The position numbers and the translations under genes were made by a program. Positions 10,831-21,849 of a stretch of DNA of 64,000 nt are shown piece after piece. This stretch comes from Rhizomys pruinosus (taxonomy: Eukaryota > Chordata > Mammalia > Rodentia > Spalacidae), in assembly GCA_009823505.1 (NCBI GenBank), contig VZQC01000265.1, positions 4,185,721 through 4,249,720 of the forward strand. The letters are read 5' to 3'. A model generated the notes under the pieces. The model made no database searches. It worked only from the letters and a program-made list of their open reading frames with translations, and was not told the origin of the DNA. Every line of letters begins with the position of its first letter. The stretch's first letter is position 1.

Positions 10831-11559
10831 TGGTACTAAGGCAGAGTGCACTGCAGAGTCAGGACTAGGTTTATAGGAAAGGTGTGGACTGGAGATAAGA
10901 GTGAGGGCAGAGAGGCCCCAGGAGAGGGTAGGCCCCATCCGGTCTCTGGAGGAGAGTATCCCTCCTCAGTCCACCCATTGTCTCTCTGCTTGCAGAGGAG
11001 GTGAGACCAGGTGTCATTAGACTGTAGCAGTAAGGAAGGATACAGGGCGGTGGGGTGGGGTGGGGGGGGCGAGGTGTGGGAGTTTCTGGGTGGGGCAGCT
11101 CCTCCCTCATCAAATCTGAGCTGGGTACAGACATTTCTTGTTTCCTGCTTAGTCAGGGTCTGCTCTCAAGGAGAGCCCTTCCCCTCAAGCAGCTCTCTAA
11201 GCTCCCTAGAGGGATCACGAAGTTTTTCCCTGCCCTTGGCCACATGCATGCTGCCTAGCCGCCTCCCACTCTAGATCCCGCTCCCCTTCCTCCTCATTTG
11301 AACGAAGTGCAAGAGCCGGCAGGCAGGGTCTTCCATAGATGCTGGGCCTGACCTTCACTAACCTCAGTGCCCTGTGACTGGAGCAGAGCACGCAGGTAAC
11401 TGACCTGAGGGTTCCTGTTTTGTCATGGCAAACTGGCAAATTTCCCACCGAGGGGATCACTTACCAGAGACTCCAGGCTTGCCATAGGTTCGAGGGTCCC
11501 TGTTGGGGGATAGGGACAGATGTGGTCCTTCTCTGGCCAGCTGTTGGTCCACACACCTA
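10831..11559 (-). other. GC-rich interior between possible gag remnant and LTR-like block
   Basis: Clearly GC-richer than the rest of the window, including a G-run near 11050-11070. Minus-strand frames at 10871-11134, 11215-11460 and 11423-11614 are proline-rich and do not match a family I know. Two minus-strand GT-type donor-like sites (CTGGTAAGTG, TCAGGTCAG) occur. Leader plus matrix of a decayed ERV is the likeliest reading. A host first exon is a weaker alternative. Confidence 0.3.
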
Positions 11560-11800
11560 CTGAGGGTAAGTGTGACAGGAAGAGGAGCGCTTGGGGGCTG
11601 GGGGCGAGGCTCAAAGCTTTATTTCCTGGAACAGCTTATATAGAGGGCTTGAACTAATCGGTGTAAAGTGCAACAGAGCATATTCAATCACTGTAAAGGT
11701 CAGGAGAGGGGGTGTAGCCAATCACAGTGCTGGGATGTCATGAGGCTGGTGCCAGGAAATGTGCCTCTTGGTTTTCTAATCTGACAGAAATGACTTACAC
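11560..11800 (-). repeat. LTR-like block with TATA and polyadenylation signals
   Basis: Read on the minus strand: GTGATTGGCTACACC (CCAAT-box complement), then CCTCTATATAAGCTG (TATA box) and, 14 bases on, GGAAATAAAGC (polyadenylation signal), then a C-rich U5-like stretch. Promoter and poly(A) signals packed this close is an LTR trait. No target duplication and no clear tRNA primer site were found, so the boundaries are approximate. Confidence 0.45.
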
Positions 11801-11995
11801 ATGCATATGGAGGTCAGAGGACAACCTTAGGGCCCACTGCTCCTCAGGCATCTGCTGATTAAGTTAGGCCAGCAGGAGCGTGATCTCATGATCTCTACCT
11901 CTGCCTCTCTAATGCTGGGATTACAGGTGGGCACTACCACTACCACACCTGCCATTTTTTGTGTGCATTCTGGAGTCTGAACTCAGCCTTTGTTC
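11801..11995 (-). repeat. Diverged SINE-like fragment (B1/B4-like)
   Basis: CTCTACCTCTGCCTCTCTAA, TGCTGGGATTACAGGTGGGC and flanking GGAGGTCAGAGGACAACC words are typical of old rodent B1/B4 composites in antisense. The exact family is unresolved. Confidence 0.45.
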
Positions 11996-12385
11996 TTCCA
12001 AGTTAAATGTGGGCTAAGTTATTTGCCTAGCACAAAGCAGGAATTTTCATCTTATGGTGCACAATGATTGCACCCCACGTCTCTATTTTATAGTTAAGTG
12101 GTCTACAAAACTTTTCTGTCTTAAATGGAGGACTTGAGTTTCTATGATAATGTACTATTACCTGAAAAGAAAGTTGATGGTCACCAATTATGTCTTCAGC
12201 ATTCTGCAGTCAGTGTGCTGGAGTCCAGACTCTTCCTCACTTCCTTCATATGTACAGTGAGAACCTAGTGTTCACTGTGTAGGTTTATGAAAAATATATG
12301 CTGCCAGTCATCTGAAGTACTTAGAATGGACCCCCCCCTCAGATCACAACACTAGCTACTGTGAGCTTCTATTACTGCTGTTCTT

Positions 12386-12610
12386 TTTTTTTTTTAATTT
12401 TATTTATTTTCCCATGTGTGTGAATGTACTGTCTGCATGTAGGTTTGTGCACCCGTGTCATGCAATGCTGCGGAGGTCAGAAGAGGGCGTCAGACTCCCC
12501 TGGAGCTGGAGTTAAAGACGGTTTTCAGCTGCCATGTGGGTGCTGGGGATCAAACCCAGGCCTCTGCAAGAGCAGTCAGCATTCTTAACCGCTAGGCCAT
12601 CTCTCCTGCC
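12386..12610 (-). mobile_element. B3/B2-type SINE with 14-bp target duplication
   Basis: Tail at left, tRNA-like head at right (antisense of GGCAGGAGAGATGGCC). Target duplication TTACTGCTGTTCTT at 12372-12385 and 12611-12624 is exact. This copy lacks the doubled 'ttccagg' block and has a B box with one change (GGTTTGATCCC). Confidence 0.93.
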
Positions 12611-12989
12611 TTACTGCTGTTCTTATTGTTATTGCTGTATAGGTGCCACAAGGAACCCTCTGGGTTTGATTTGAGGAGCTTTCAAATGATGTAGTAGACA
12701 TTCATAGCCTATTTATTGAACTTTTTCTTTTAAGAAATAAAACCATTCATAGAATAAAAATTATTCTATATATGTATATATCATTATGCCAATAATATCT
12801 GAGGATAACTATCTTGAAAGAGAATTGCTGAACTGACTAAGGGATTTTCAGCAATAGTAGACATTTCTGAATACCATTTAAATAGACTACTTTTGTTTAC
12901 TCTCATTAAGAATTCCCTCTTTAGGGTAATTACTACAGAAAGCCACAACTGGAAAAAGTGTAAAGAATAAGAGACTGTAGAGTATATGT

Positions 12990-13350
12990 CCCTGTATAGG
13001 ACTCCTATGTTAAACCTCACCCACTCAGGGCTTAGGGATCCTTGCAGAAGAGGGCAAAAAGACTGTAAGAGCTCATATAAACTTATAGCAATGGTGACAG
13101 CATGCACAAGACCTACGCAGACTCAATCAGATAAAAACCCAGCACAGAGCTGGGGAATTGGGGAGGAGGGCCCAAGCTTAGCTGAGGAAGTCTTGGCAGC
13201 TGATTACTACTAGGTGAGGGAGAGTTGGTCATCTTTAAGGGAATTACATTAGACAGCCTGACCAGGCTCCAGTGAGTGAACTCACACCGAGGGACATCTA
13301 GAATACAAACTTGACTCAATAGGCCTTAGCGTATATGACAGAATGCATGG
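12990..13350 (+). repeat. Old rodent L1-type 3' UTR fragment (sense)
   Basis: GGCTTAGGGATCCTTGCAGA, GACTGTAAGAG, GACAGCATGCACAAGACCT and CAATCAGATAAAAACCCAGC in this order are, from memory, an Lx-type L1 3' UTR. No ORF2 coding accompanies it. Unverified name. Confidence 0.45.
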
Positions 13351-13559
13351 AATCTGGTGGGAGGTTTATCTTATTTGTCAATAGGACAAATAAAAGTATC
13401 AGGCAACAAATGCTTAAATCTTTCTGCATAGCTGGAGAATTTCACACACCCATACAATGTATTTCTCCCTCTTCCCTTCCTCCATCTCCTTCCAGACTCC
13501 ACACTGAGTTCCCCTTCTTCACAGCTTCCTCTTAAAAAATAATCCACTCAGACCAAATA

Positions 13560-14335
13560 GTGCACATGAATAAAGGATAAACTTGTATTATAAAAGCCAG
13601 ATTTATTTTTCTGTAACATTTTTGGCATTGTCCTTTGTGTTCTTTATGGAATCTCCTTAATATTTTATTCCTAATTCTTTGAAAATTTCAAACAATGTAC
13701 TTTTATCATACTGGGGTTTTATTTATTCAAAACTCCTAATGCAGTGATGGCTTTGCTGCTTAGCTTTTGTTTTTGTCTTGATGGGTTTATGTGCAAAAGA
13801 TTTTCACTTTTATGTGTCCTTACATTTTGATTTATTAGTGGCCTTTAGATGTCATAGTTTTATTAGAAATGCTTACTACAATCCAAATTATTAAAAAATC
13901 TCTCTCATTAAGGAATGGGCCAGGCATTAATCATACTTTTTGAATTTATTACTGCAATAAAGTATTTTATAATTTTTCTTCTCTTTTTATCTCCTGATAC
14001 AGGCTAAAATATAATTTAATTTCCTGTTCTATCCTGGTTAGAATAATCTAGAAACAACTTGGGACTATGCTTCTGAGGGATTTCTTCTTTGGTGACTGGT
14101 TTGTGCTTATATTCTGTATCTTCTGAAATGAGGTTTGGCAATGTGTTGATTCTAAAAAAAAATTGCTGCTTTTTACCTGGCCTAATCTTAACTAATAGAA
14201 TAGAGCAAAATATCTTATTTTTATTTGTTATTTGTTGTATATAAAAGTCACTCTTTACATTTGTGGTTTTGCATTGCATTTAGGCTTGATTATATTTTAT
14301 CTGGTTTATTGCCATTTTCTCTTAAAGAGCTAGGC
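13560..14335. other. AT-rich DNA, nothing firm
   Basis: Some phrases resemble antisense L1, but too weakly to call. The minus frame at 14016-14279 has no domain. Confidence 0.35.
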
Positions 14336-14339
14336 TGTG

Positions 14340-14525
14340 AAGAATGGGACTAGTATATGATCCATCTATACCATTCTGGGTATATATGGGAAGGAACCAA
14401 AGTCAGAATATAAAAGAATTACCTGGATACCCATGCACACAGTGTGCACACAGTGGCATTATATATAGCAATCAAGTTATAGTATTGCCCTGGTGTCTCT
14501 TAATAGATGAATGGTAGAGAAAATG

Positions 14526-14568
<43 letters not shown>

Positions 14569-14870
14569 AGTGGATTTTGGATATAATAAAATAAAATAAT
14601 TTTATTTATAGGACAATGGGTGGAAATGAAAATCATCATACTAGGCAAAACCACCTAGATTTGGAAAAACAAATATTCGATGTTTTATTTCTCATCTACA
14701 ATGTAAAGGAATAACTATTAAGGGATGTAAACTAGATAGGGAGACAAATGCAGCCATTAGGGGCATAAATATGATGACATTACTTTCCATAAATGTATAA
14801 GAGTGTCATAATAAAACCTGTTATTCTATGTTACTAATACATACTATAATACATAATAAAAAGAGCAAGT
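14340..14870 (+). repeat. Old L1 3' end (ORF2 C-terminus plus 3' UTR)
   Basis: CCATTCTGGGTATATATGGG is the sense form of the 'PLLGIY' region of ORF2. It is followed by the remnants of the TATM(E)FYAA block interrupted by a TA tract, then an A-rich 3' UTR ending near AATAAAAAGAGC. Heavily mutated. Confidence 0.6.
14528..14565. repeat. (TA)n microsatellite
   Basis: Pure TA run inside the old L1 3' end. Confidence 0.97.
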
Positions 14871-14929
14871 GGTTTTAAATTTATTGGTCATATTATTTAA
14901 ACTTTTTATCATTTTATTTAACTTTGTTA

Positions 14930-15179
14930 GTTCCTTCCTTCCTTGAGCTAATTTTTTGCTCAATAACTTCTTGAGATGAATGTCCAATTTGTTTATGTTG
15001 TTTCTTTCCTAGTAATACAATTATTTATTAATTTCCCTCTGGGCATTGCTGTAACTAAATCGTATTATTTGTTCACTTGTTTTCATTATTATTTCATTTT
15101 TACTTTCTTTTGATTTACAAAATGCTTTACACACCTTTCAACTTATTTGAAGAGATAGAATTTTTCATGGTTTTAAAAT
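14930..15179 (-). repeat. Ancient L1 ORF2 fragment (antisense)
   Basis: ATTAATTTCCCTCTGGGCAT followed by TGCTGTAACTAAATCGTATT matches the antisense pattern of the ORF2 endonuclease/linker region in ancient mammalian L1s. It is split from possible continuing sequence by the B1 at 15190. Confidence 0.55.
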
Positions 15180-15189
15180 ATCTGTACTT

Positions 15190-15327
15190 GACCGGGCGTG
15201 GTGGTGCACGCCTTTAATCCTAGCACTTGGGAGGCAGAGGCAGGCGAATCTCTGTGAGTTCAAGGCCAGCCTGGTCTCCAGGACAGCTGGGGCTACAGGG
15301 AGACCCTGTCTTGAAAAGACAAAAAAA
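15190..15327 (+). mobile_element. B1 SINE with 10-bp target duplication
   Basis: Nearly consensus: ACCGGGCGTGGTGGTGCACG head, AGTTCAAGGCCAGCCTGGTC core, then CTACAGGGAGACCCTGTC and a short A tail. Target duplication ATCTGTACTT lies at 15180-15189 and 15328-15337. The GCTGGGGCTAC middle is shared by the window's other young B1s and marks the host lineage. Confidence 0.95.
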
Positions 15328-15354
15328 ATCTGTACTTATTCTTTAAAAAATTCA

Positions 15355-16140
15355 CACAAATTTGATCATATTTATCTCATTAAGGTTCTGGGTGTTGGGC
15401 CATCCATTAGTGTGTGACCAGCTTACCAGGGGCTACGCCCTTAGGGAAAACCATTTTGCTTAACCAGAAGTCACTAACTTTCAATAGCTCCTCAGTTAGG
15501 AACAGGGGTTCCTCAACCCTTTCCCTGTCCATGCTAGAATGTTGACTGACTTGATCTGGGATGGTCTTGACTAGGCAACCACAAGTGCTGTGAGTGCATG
15601 AACATAGTAGTCCTCTTATGGCCAAGAGACACTATTCCCAGTCTTCCTAACCTCCGGATGTCACTACTTTTCAACTCTCTCTTCCAGGATAATCTCAGAG
15701 CCTTGGAGTAGAGGAATGATTGTTCTGTTCCATTTTTGGCTTAGCCAGAGTTATAGTTCCAGGTCTGAGTTTCCTCCACTGGAGTGAGCCCTAAATCCAA
15801 CCAGATATTGGTTGGTTACTCCCACAACATCAGTGCCTCTAAAACACCCAGGGACATATCTCACCAGTTTGGTCATTATTGTAGTTCACAGGATTCCCAG
15901 CTAGGTAATGTTAACGACATTTTTCTACCCAACAGCCTCTGTATCACTTTCCAGTACTATGAAATTTAGCCAGCAGTTGGGAAGCTTCCTGGTGAATAAC
16001 AACTTGATTTCTCCATGTCCTATGATCAAAGGGTGTGGTGTCTGCAGGAATAGGTTCTAAGTATCAAGTTCTTATGAGCAACCAAGAGCAATGGCTGTAG
16101 CCTCTATCGTTTTGGGAGTGTCTCAGGGACCCTCCCCCAC
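15355..16140 (-). repeat. Long 3' UTR of an old rodent L1 (Lx-like)
   Basis: Starts with TTTGATCATATTTATCTC (tail) and GTTGGGCCATCCATTAGTG, then CAATAGCTCCTCAGTTAGG, TTGGTTGGTTACTCCCA and CAACCAAGAGCAATGGCTG. This ordered set is a common antisense rodent L1 3' UTR as I remember it. It partly overlaps in type with 6085-7465. Confidence 0.55.
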
Positions 16141-17486
16141 CCAAGACAATGCATAGCTGTGACATTAAGTCAAAACATTTTTCATGTCTCAGAAACTATA
16201 TTTCTTATGTTTATTCTTTCAGTGAAATGCATTGAAATTTTCTTCTATCAGATGAATCAATGTTTTGTGAATTCATTTCATAGACCATTGGAGGAAAACA
16301 TTCTATTATCTCTTTTCAAGGTATCAAGTTAGTCATAGCTCTAATTCATGAATTTTGTTACTAGATTTCTCTATTTCTATGTAACTATTGACTTTATGCT
16401 GAAGATGGTGAATTTAGACACTTATGAATTGTTAAATGTCTTTGTTCTTTACTGGTCCTATAAGTTTTGCCTTACAAATTTGGTTTGTTAAAGGATTTAA
16501 CATATTCAGTAAGCACTTTAACAATTCTTTATTTTACAATAATTATTTAAATAAAGTTCCTTATTTCATCCAATTTAATCCACTTTTTCTGGAATTAGAT
16601 TTTATTTGCAACAGCTCTCCTCTTTCCTTTTTGCCCACAGCATTTTTTTTCTTTTTCTGCTGATCTTTGTTTTTGCTGAGCATCTTACAGAGAGTCCATA
16701 TAATCATGGACTCTGAGTAAGATGCTCACCAAAGAGATAATCATTTGTGAACTAACTGGATTTTTTTTTTTAAGGTGAGTTTGTTTTAATCACACACTTT
16801 TATCAGTGTTTCTATGCTTTTTCAGTACCTTATTGTTTAGTATCCTGTTTTGTCTTAGAAGAGTTACATAAAGATGAATTAAACCTTTAATCATATCTTC
16901 TATTTTGCTGTCTGTATGTTAACATCTCTCTTTCAGCTCAGCCTCTGGACCAGAATGGATAGGTGTCTCTAAAAGTGAGAGGAAATCTAGCCAGGTGTCT
17001 TGCAGATGGCTAGAGTAGAAGATCCTACTGATGCTATTTCTCTCCCCAGACAAAATCAATGATCTTACATGAGCTCCCAGTAAGTAACTGCTAATGTAAA
17101 TATTTTTAAATATTTTACTATTTAGGATCCTGACAATATGAGGGAAAGTAAGATCCAATTCTTCCTATTTATCTTAAGGTTTCATTGTATGCTGGGAAAA
17201 ATCATACTGACCTAAAGGACATTTGGAGGAAGAATATTTTATGTATCACTGTACAAATCTTACTGATATCATTATATGTTTAGAAATGACATTTCTGCAT
17301 TATGTGAACTATATTGCTTAGCCATAACAAATACTGCTAATTTCCTTTATGCTTATTATTGTATTGACAAGAGAAGAGCAGGAAGGCTACAGTTCAACAG
17401 TTTTACCCACACCCAGTTACAGTTATGAGGTTTAGTAGATTGAAGATCAGACTGTGTCTCATATGATCTTGATTCAAATACGTTTT
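16141..17486. other. AT-rich DNA apart from one hairpin
   Basis: No gene recognised. The interval holds the hairpin described at 16670-16735. The open stretches at 16436-16663 (plus) and 16919-17158 (minus) have no domain. Confidence 0.4.
16670..16735. other. Near-perfect stem-loop, pre-miRNA-sized
   Basis: Two 22-base arms, 16678-16699 and 16706-16727, are complementary except for two adjacent mismatches, around a 6-base loop (ATAATC). Pairing continues outward for about 8 more positions with one mismatch and one wobble, giving a roughly 66-nt hairpin. It is not part of a repeat I recognise. It could be a microRNA-like precursor, a miniature inverted-repeat transposon, or a chance or templated palindrome. 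Nothing in the sequence shows transcription. Confidence 0.8.
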
Positions 17487-17795
17487 TTTTATTGATGCTT
17501 TGTGTATTTCATACATCATTTTCCAATTCAGTTCAGGCATATATCCCCTTCCCTTCCCCCCCACCCCACCCCTACCCATCCCAGATCATGCTTTCTGCCG
17601 TAACTTTTCTGCATCTTTCTCTGTTTTTTTGTTTTATTTTGTTTTCATTTTTTTAACAATAAGTGATAATATGTGAGTACAAGTATCCTTCATGTAAAAC
17701 CAATTTGCGAGCAGTTGTGCCCAAACCCACACAGCTCATGGGTCCCACCATCCAGCAGGGGGGTCTTGTATGTTCAATCAAGTTGATCAAATGGA
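17487..17795 (-). mobile_element. Family A copy 3, 3' part with L1-type tail
   Basis: Minus strand: starts CATTTGATCAACTTGATTGA at 17795, runs through GGGTTTGGGCACAACTGC and the CATGATCTGGGATGGG block, and ends at ACAAAGCATCAATAAAAAAA near 17487. It is collinear with 32030-32330 and 48010-48310. The final ~165 bases match the resident L1 3' UTR. Its 5' half lies next to it in opposite orientation (17796-18312). Confidence 0.85.
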
Positions 17796-18312
17796 ATAAC
17801 CCACGGCTGATGCCACAAGTTTACATCCTCTAATGGTTAGGAGATGTTATAAGCCATAAGAAGACTCTATCATACTTAACAGAAGAAAATGTAATTCATG
17901 GATTAACATACCATCCAAACATCTGTGTCTATACCAAAGTAACCTACCATAACAATTAGTACTGTTTAAATACCTATATATATAATTGCCTGTGCTTCAT
18001 TAGTAGGATCGAAAGGCTATATATTATACTGTTTAAATACCTATATCTCTAATTGCATGTGCTTCATTAGTAGGATCAAAAGGTTATGCCTGGACAAGCT
18101 GGCAGTCCATGAAAGAAAACAGCCAGAATTGACTAGAGACCAAGACAACAGCTCCAGAGAAAGTAGACTGTTTTGCTTCTCATCCACCTGTGCCCCTTTT
18201 ATAAGCCTAGGGAACAATCTGCAGAAGAGGGGGCATGGTACAATGTAAGGGCTGCGATTGGGGTGAATGGTGAAACTACAACAATATAGACTGGACACTC
18301 ATTTGATCAAAT
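17796..18312 (+). mobile_element. Family A copy 3, inverted 5' part
   Basis: Plus strand from GAATAACCCACGGCTGATGC to GGACACTCATTTGATCAAAT, collinear with 47590-48020. Because the 3' half is on the other strand and starts at the very same word (CATTTGATCAA), this is the layout left by twin-primed reverse transcription. It contains a 67-bp tandem duplication (17961-18027 and 18028-18093) that the other two copies lack. The small open frames on both strands here are chance. Confidence 0.85.
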
Positions 18313-18639
18313 AAGTTTAAGCACATTTTCATGTTTGCCAACCACTTTAAGTAGGTTTTAAAATGTCTGTCAATTTTAAACTGTAGAAAGGTATTTATAT
18401 TTTTATTATTGATTAGTAGGAATTCTTTACATTTACCAAATATAAATCTCCCAGTCTTTAACTTATCATTTAATCACCTACTGAACACCAAAGTTTTTAA
18501 TATAAATCTAGTTAATATTAATTGTAGTTTATTTATATTAGGGCTTTTAAGATTATGCTTTAAAAAACTGAGTGGAGATAAAAAGAACACCAGGAAGAAC
18601 ACCGTAACTAGACCAATGACTGAGCTGAAGTTTCCTCAG
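18313..18639. other. No gene or repeat recognised
   Basis: AT-rich. The plus frame at 18409-18651 has no domain. Confidence 0.4.
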
Positions 18640-18990
18640 TGGGACAGTTAGTTTGCATTATTAGCTTACTAGATAAGAATCAGATAGAAGACACCTCCAG
18701 GCAGATCTGAGAGGGCATTGCCTAGGGTCTTAACTGAGAAAGGAAGACCCACACTGACTGTGGACGGCAATTTAAAACAAAAAAAGAAAGAAGATAGCTA
18801 AATGCCAGCATTCACAGCCCTCTGCATTCAGACAGTGGATGAAATGTTAGCAGTAACCTGAACCTCTGACCACCACCATTTCCTTGCCAGGATCAACTCT
18901 CTCCTCAAACTAAGAGCCAACATAAACCCGTTCTTCCTTGAGTTGCTTTTGTCCCTTATTTTGTCAGCAAGGAGAAAAGTAACTAATGGA
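18640..18990 (+). repeat. URR1-like rodent repeat (probable hAT-type MITE)
   Basis: GGCATTGCCTAGGGTCTTAA, GGAAGACCCACACTGACTGT, CATAAACCCGTTCTTCCTTG and AGTTGCTTTTGTC in order match a very common rodent repeat that I recall as URR1. A second copy is at 36745-37100. Class assignment is from memory. Confidence 0.55.
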
Positions 18991-18999
18991 TTTAATCTG

Positions 19000-20049
19000 A
19001 AAATTAAGAGAGAAAATGACATGAGACAAAAAAGCCTTCAGAATGATGAAAGCATGCGAATCATCAGGGAAGGAGAAACTATGGGGTGCTGTAAATCCTG
19101 TGTTGACAGGCCTGCGATGCTCTCAGGGGGAACCCTACCATCTGAGGCCTTCTCTGAGTTAATCTCCTAAACCCCCCTCATCTTCACTTTCCTTATGTCC
19201 AGCTCACAGGGCTGTTGTGGGCAGATACATTTAGCGAATGAGTGTCAAAATAACATATAAAGTTTGGAGAAAGGTAAAAATTAAGCTGTGGATTTGGGAA
19301 GGCAGCTAGGGGTAGGGAAGAAGCACAGATTCTAAAATTAGTGGATGGAAATATTTAAATCCATTGGTGATGTAACAGCTGAATTATCTTGGGACAAATT
19401 AGCATTTTCAGAATCCTGTGTGAAGTGGTGATAGCTAAAATACCTCCTTCAGTAGGGAAAATGCATGTGTGTTCCTTCTAAACTGCTAAGCAGTTTATAA
19501 ATATTTGGTGATTTTGCCATCTTTCTCCACTCATGTTTTCTTTTTTACCTCAAGCTATAAAGTAAAAAGATAAATTAAGTACACTTTCTTGTTGGTTATA
19601 GACTCTGACTAATGTGTATTTGGTTTTAATGTTTCAGTCATGTATATTCATGAAAATAAGTGAGGAGAAAATTGTTTCCTGCCCAACATATTCCAGTGAG
19701 GATTTTGATAGGCAGAACAATCATTTAATTGCTACATTTCTATTTCTACTAGTGTCAGGCTGGGACAACAGACTCCTTATGCAAATTGGGAAGACTGCTG
19801 AAATGGAAACTGATTTTGGATTAGCCAATAATAAATTGACATATTTTATTGACCCTGGAAATTCAGCTCAAATAGCAAGTTAAAAACATCATCTCTAAAC
19901 TGTTACGGCATAGAAGTGGTAGGAATCAGCCTTAATAATGATATTATAGTCTACTAATTACTATTATACATGATTATAACAGAAGACACTGCCATATGTT
20001 GCTATGGACAGACTTGTGTTCCTCACAAAGTTTACATGTTGAAGTCTTT
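19000..20049. other. No gene or repeat recognised
   Basis: Ordinary AT-rich DNA. Plus frames at 18943-19170 and 19614-19883 contain no domain. Confidence 0.4.
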
Positions 20050-20942
20050 TTAAAGACATTTTAATTGAAGTTTTGTGCATTTCATACATCATTTCTCATT
20101 CCAATCTAGACTCATCTCCCTTTCCATGTCCCCCACTCCACCTGAGTTCATGTACCTTGCCATTCTTGTCCTGTATCTTTTTCTGATTCTTTTCAAAGTT
20201 TTTCAAAGCAGAGGATTACTACTGGGGGAACTCTACTGTTTCAGTCAGTTTCCTGTCCCTGTTCCTCTGTTGCTGTTCCCTCCAATCTGTACCACTTCAA
20301 CATATATATATATATATATNTACTAAACTTATATCATCTGTACACAAACTGTAATTTCCATATCATATTTCAGGATTCACATTTTTCCTTTTTAAATTTA
20401 TATTACTCTAAAATATGCCTACATATCCTCCACCCATATACAAAGATTACAAAGTCTCAAAATAAGTTCTGGGTTAATTCTAGAGCCTGTCAAGGGATTT
20501 ACATTATAAGAGCCCAGTTATTTTCAGGGAAAGGGGTAAATAACATTGATGTTGGTCAGTTTGCAGTACAACTCAGTGTTTGGTGCTGGCATCCACAAAT
20601 GAGGGATACCATTCGTCGTTTGCTTTTCTGGGACTGTGTTACTTCATTTAGCATAATATCTTCCAGTTCCATCCATTTACCCACAAAGTTCATGATGCCA
20701 TCTTTCTTTACAGCTGCATAGAACTCCATTGTGTAGATGTACCACATTTTCTCTATCCACTCGTTGGTTGAGGGGCATTTGTGTTGATTTAAGCTCTTTG
20801 CTATTGTGATGAGAGCTGCAATAAATATAGATGTGCATGTATCTCTGTGGTAAGATGAGTCTTCTGGGTATATACCCAGAAGTGGTATGTCTGGGTCAGG
20901 TGGTAAGCTTATTTTGAGTCTTTTCAGGGTTCTCTATGCTGC
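20050..20942 (-). pseudogene. 5'-truncated L1: 3' UTR and ORF2 C-terminus
   Basis: Left end is the L1 3' tail (TTTAATTGAAGTTTTGTGC). The 3' UTR is about 530 bases and includes a (TA)n tract with a single N at 20320. ORF2 reads leftward from about 20940 to a stop near 20577, with [24 protein letters not shown] motifs at 20650-20760 and some frameshifts. It breaks at 20942, where GTTCTCTATGCTG meets unrelated sequence. Confidence 0.9.
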
Positions 20943-21845
20943 AATGTGACAGCCCTTGGATTCAGGGAATTTAAAAGTTAAATGTCAAAAGTTTCCTAAT
21001 CTGATAGAATTGAGGTCCTGAAAAAAAATTAAGAGATTTCTTTCTGCTGCTGTCTCTGTCCATCTGTCTGTTTGTCCGTCTGTCTGTCTGTCTCCACATT
21101 TAAGCACTCTGGGAAGTCCAGGTAACCAAACAGCAAGCAAGCTACTGTCTGCTAGCCCGTCAGAGTCCCCATCAGGACTCAACAAAGTAGCAGCCTAATT
21201 AGAGACTTCCTGATTAGAGACAATACATTTCTGTCATTCAAGTCACTCTAATTTTTTTTTTTTTGGGTATGCAAGTTTATGCAGATTAAGTTATCCATAA
21301 ATAAGACTTTTTGTTTCTCACATGTGCTAAATACATACTAGTTCCTGGGTTAACAATGGCTATCAGAATGCGCTTCTTACTGTTCAGTGATTCAAAACTT
21401 AGAGGTGTGGACAAACATGATTGCCTAACCATGAGCCAGCTCCTCGGAGAAGCAAAGCAAGCACCATGGTGGAGCATGCAGCAGAACATATTTTGTGTTT
21501 TGGAAAATGCCACAGGATGCTTATTTTAAGCATTGACATTTGAGATGAGCCTTGAATGGTATCTTTCAGGGAAATCAGGGCATCCAGGCAGAAGCAATAA
21601 ATGTTGCAAAAAAAAAGCTACAGAGGAAGTGGGAACTTTGAAGAAATCTCAAGTAGTTTATGCCGCACAGGACAGAGGCTGGCAAAGGAGGTGGCAGAAG
21701 TGCGAACACAAATGGCCTTCTGCAAAGCATCCTGGGTACGGATCTTTGCATATTCAGGATTTATTCTGAGTATAAGAAGGGAGCTCTGATAGTGCTTTTC
21801 TGAACAGAGTTTGCAGGGTTTCTGTTAGAGTACTTGATCTGTAAT
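20943..21845. other. No gene recognised; short (CTGT)n tract
   Basis: Contains a (CTGT)n tract near 21063-21094. Open frames at 21286-21789 on both strands are unconserved-looking and overlap each other. Confidence 0.4.
21063..21094. repeat. (CTGT)n microsatellite
   Basis: Imperfect CTGT units, TGTCCGTCTGTCTGTCTG core. Confidence 0.85.
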
Positions 21846-21849
21846 TGCT

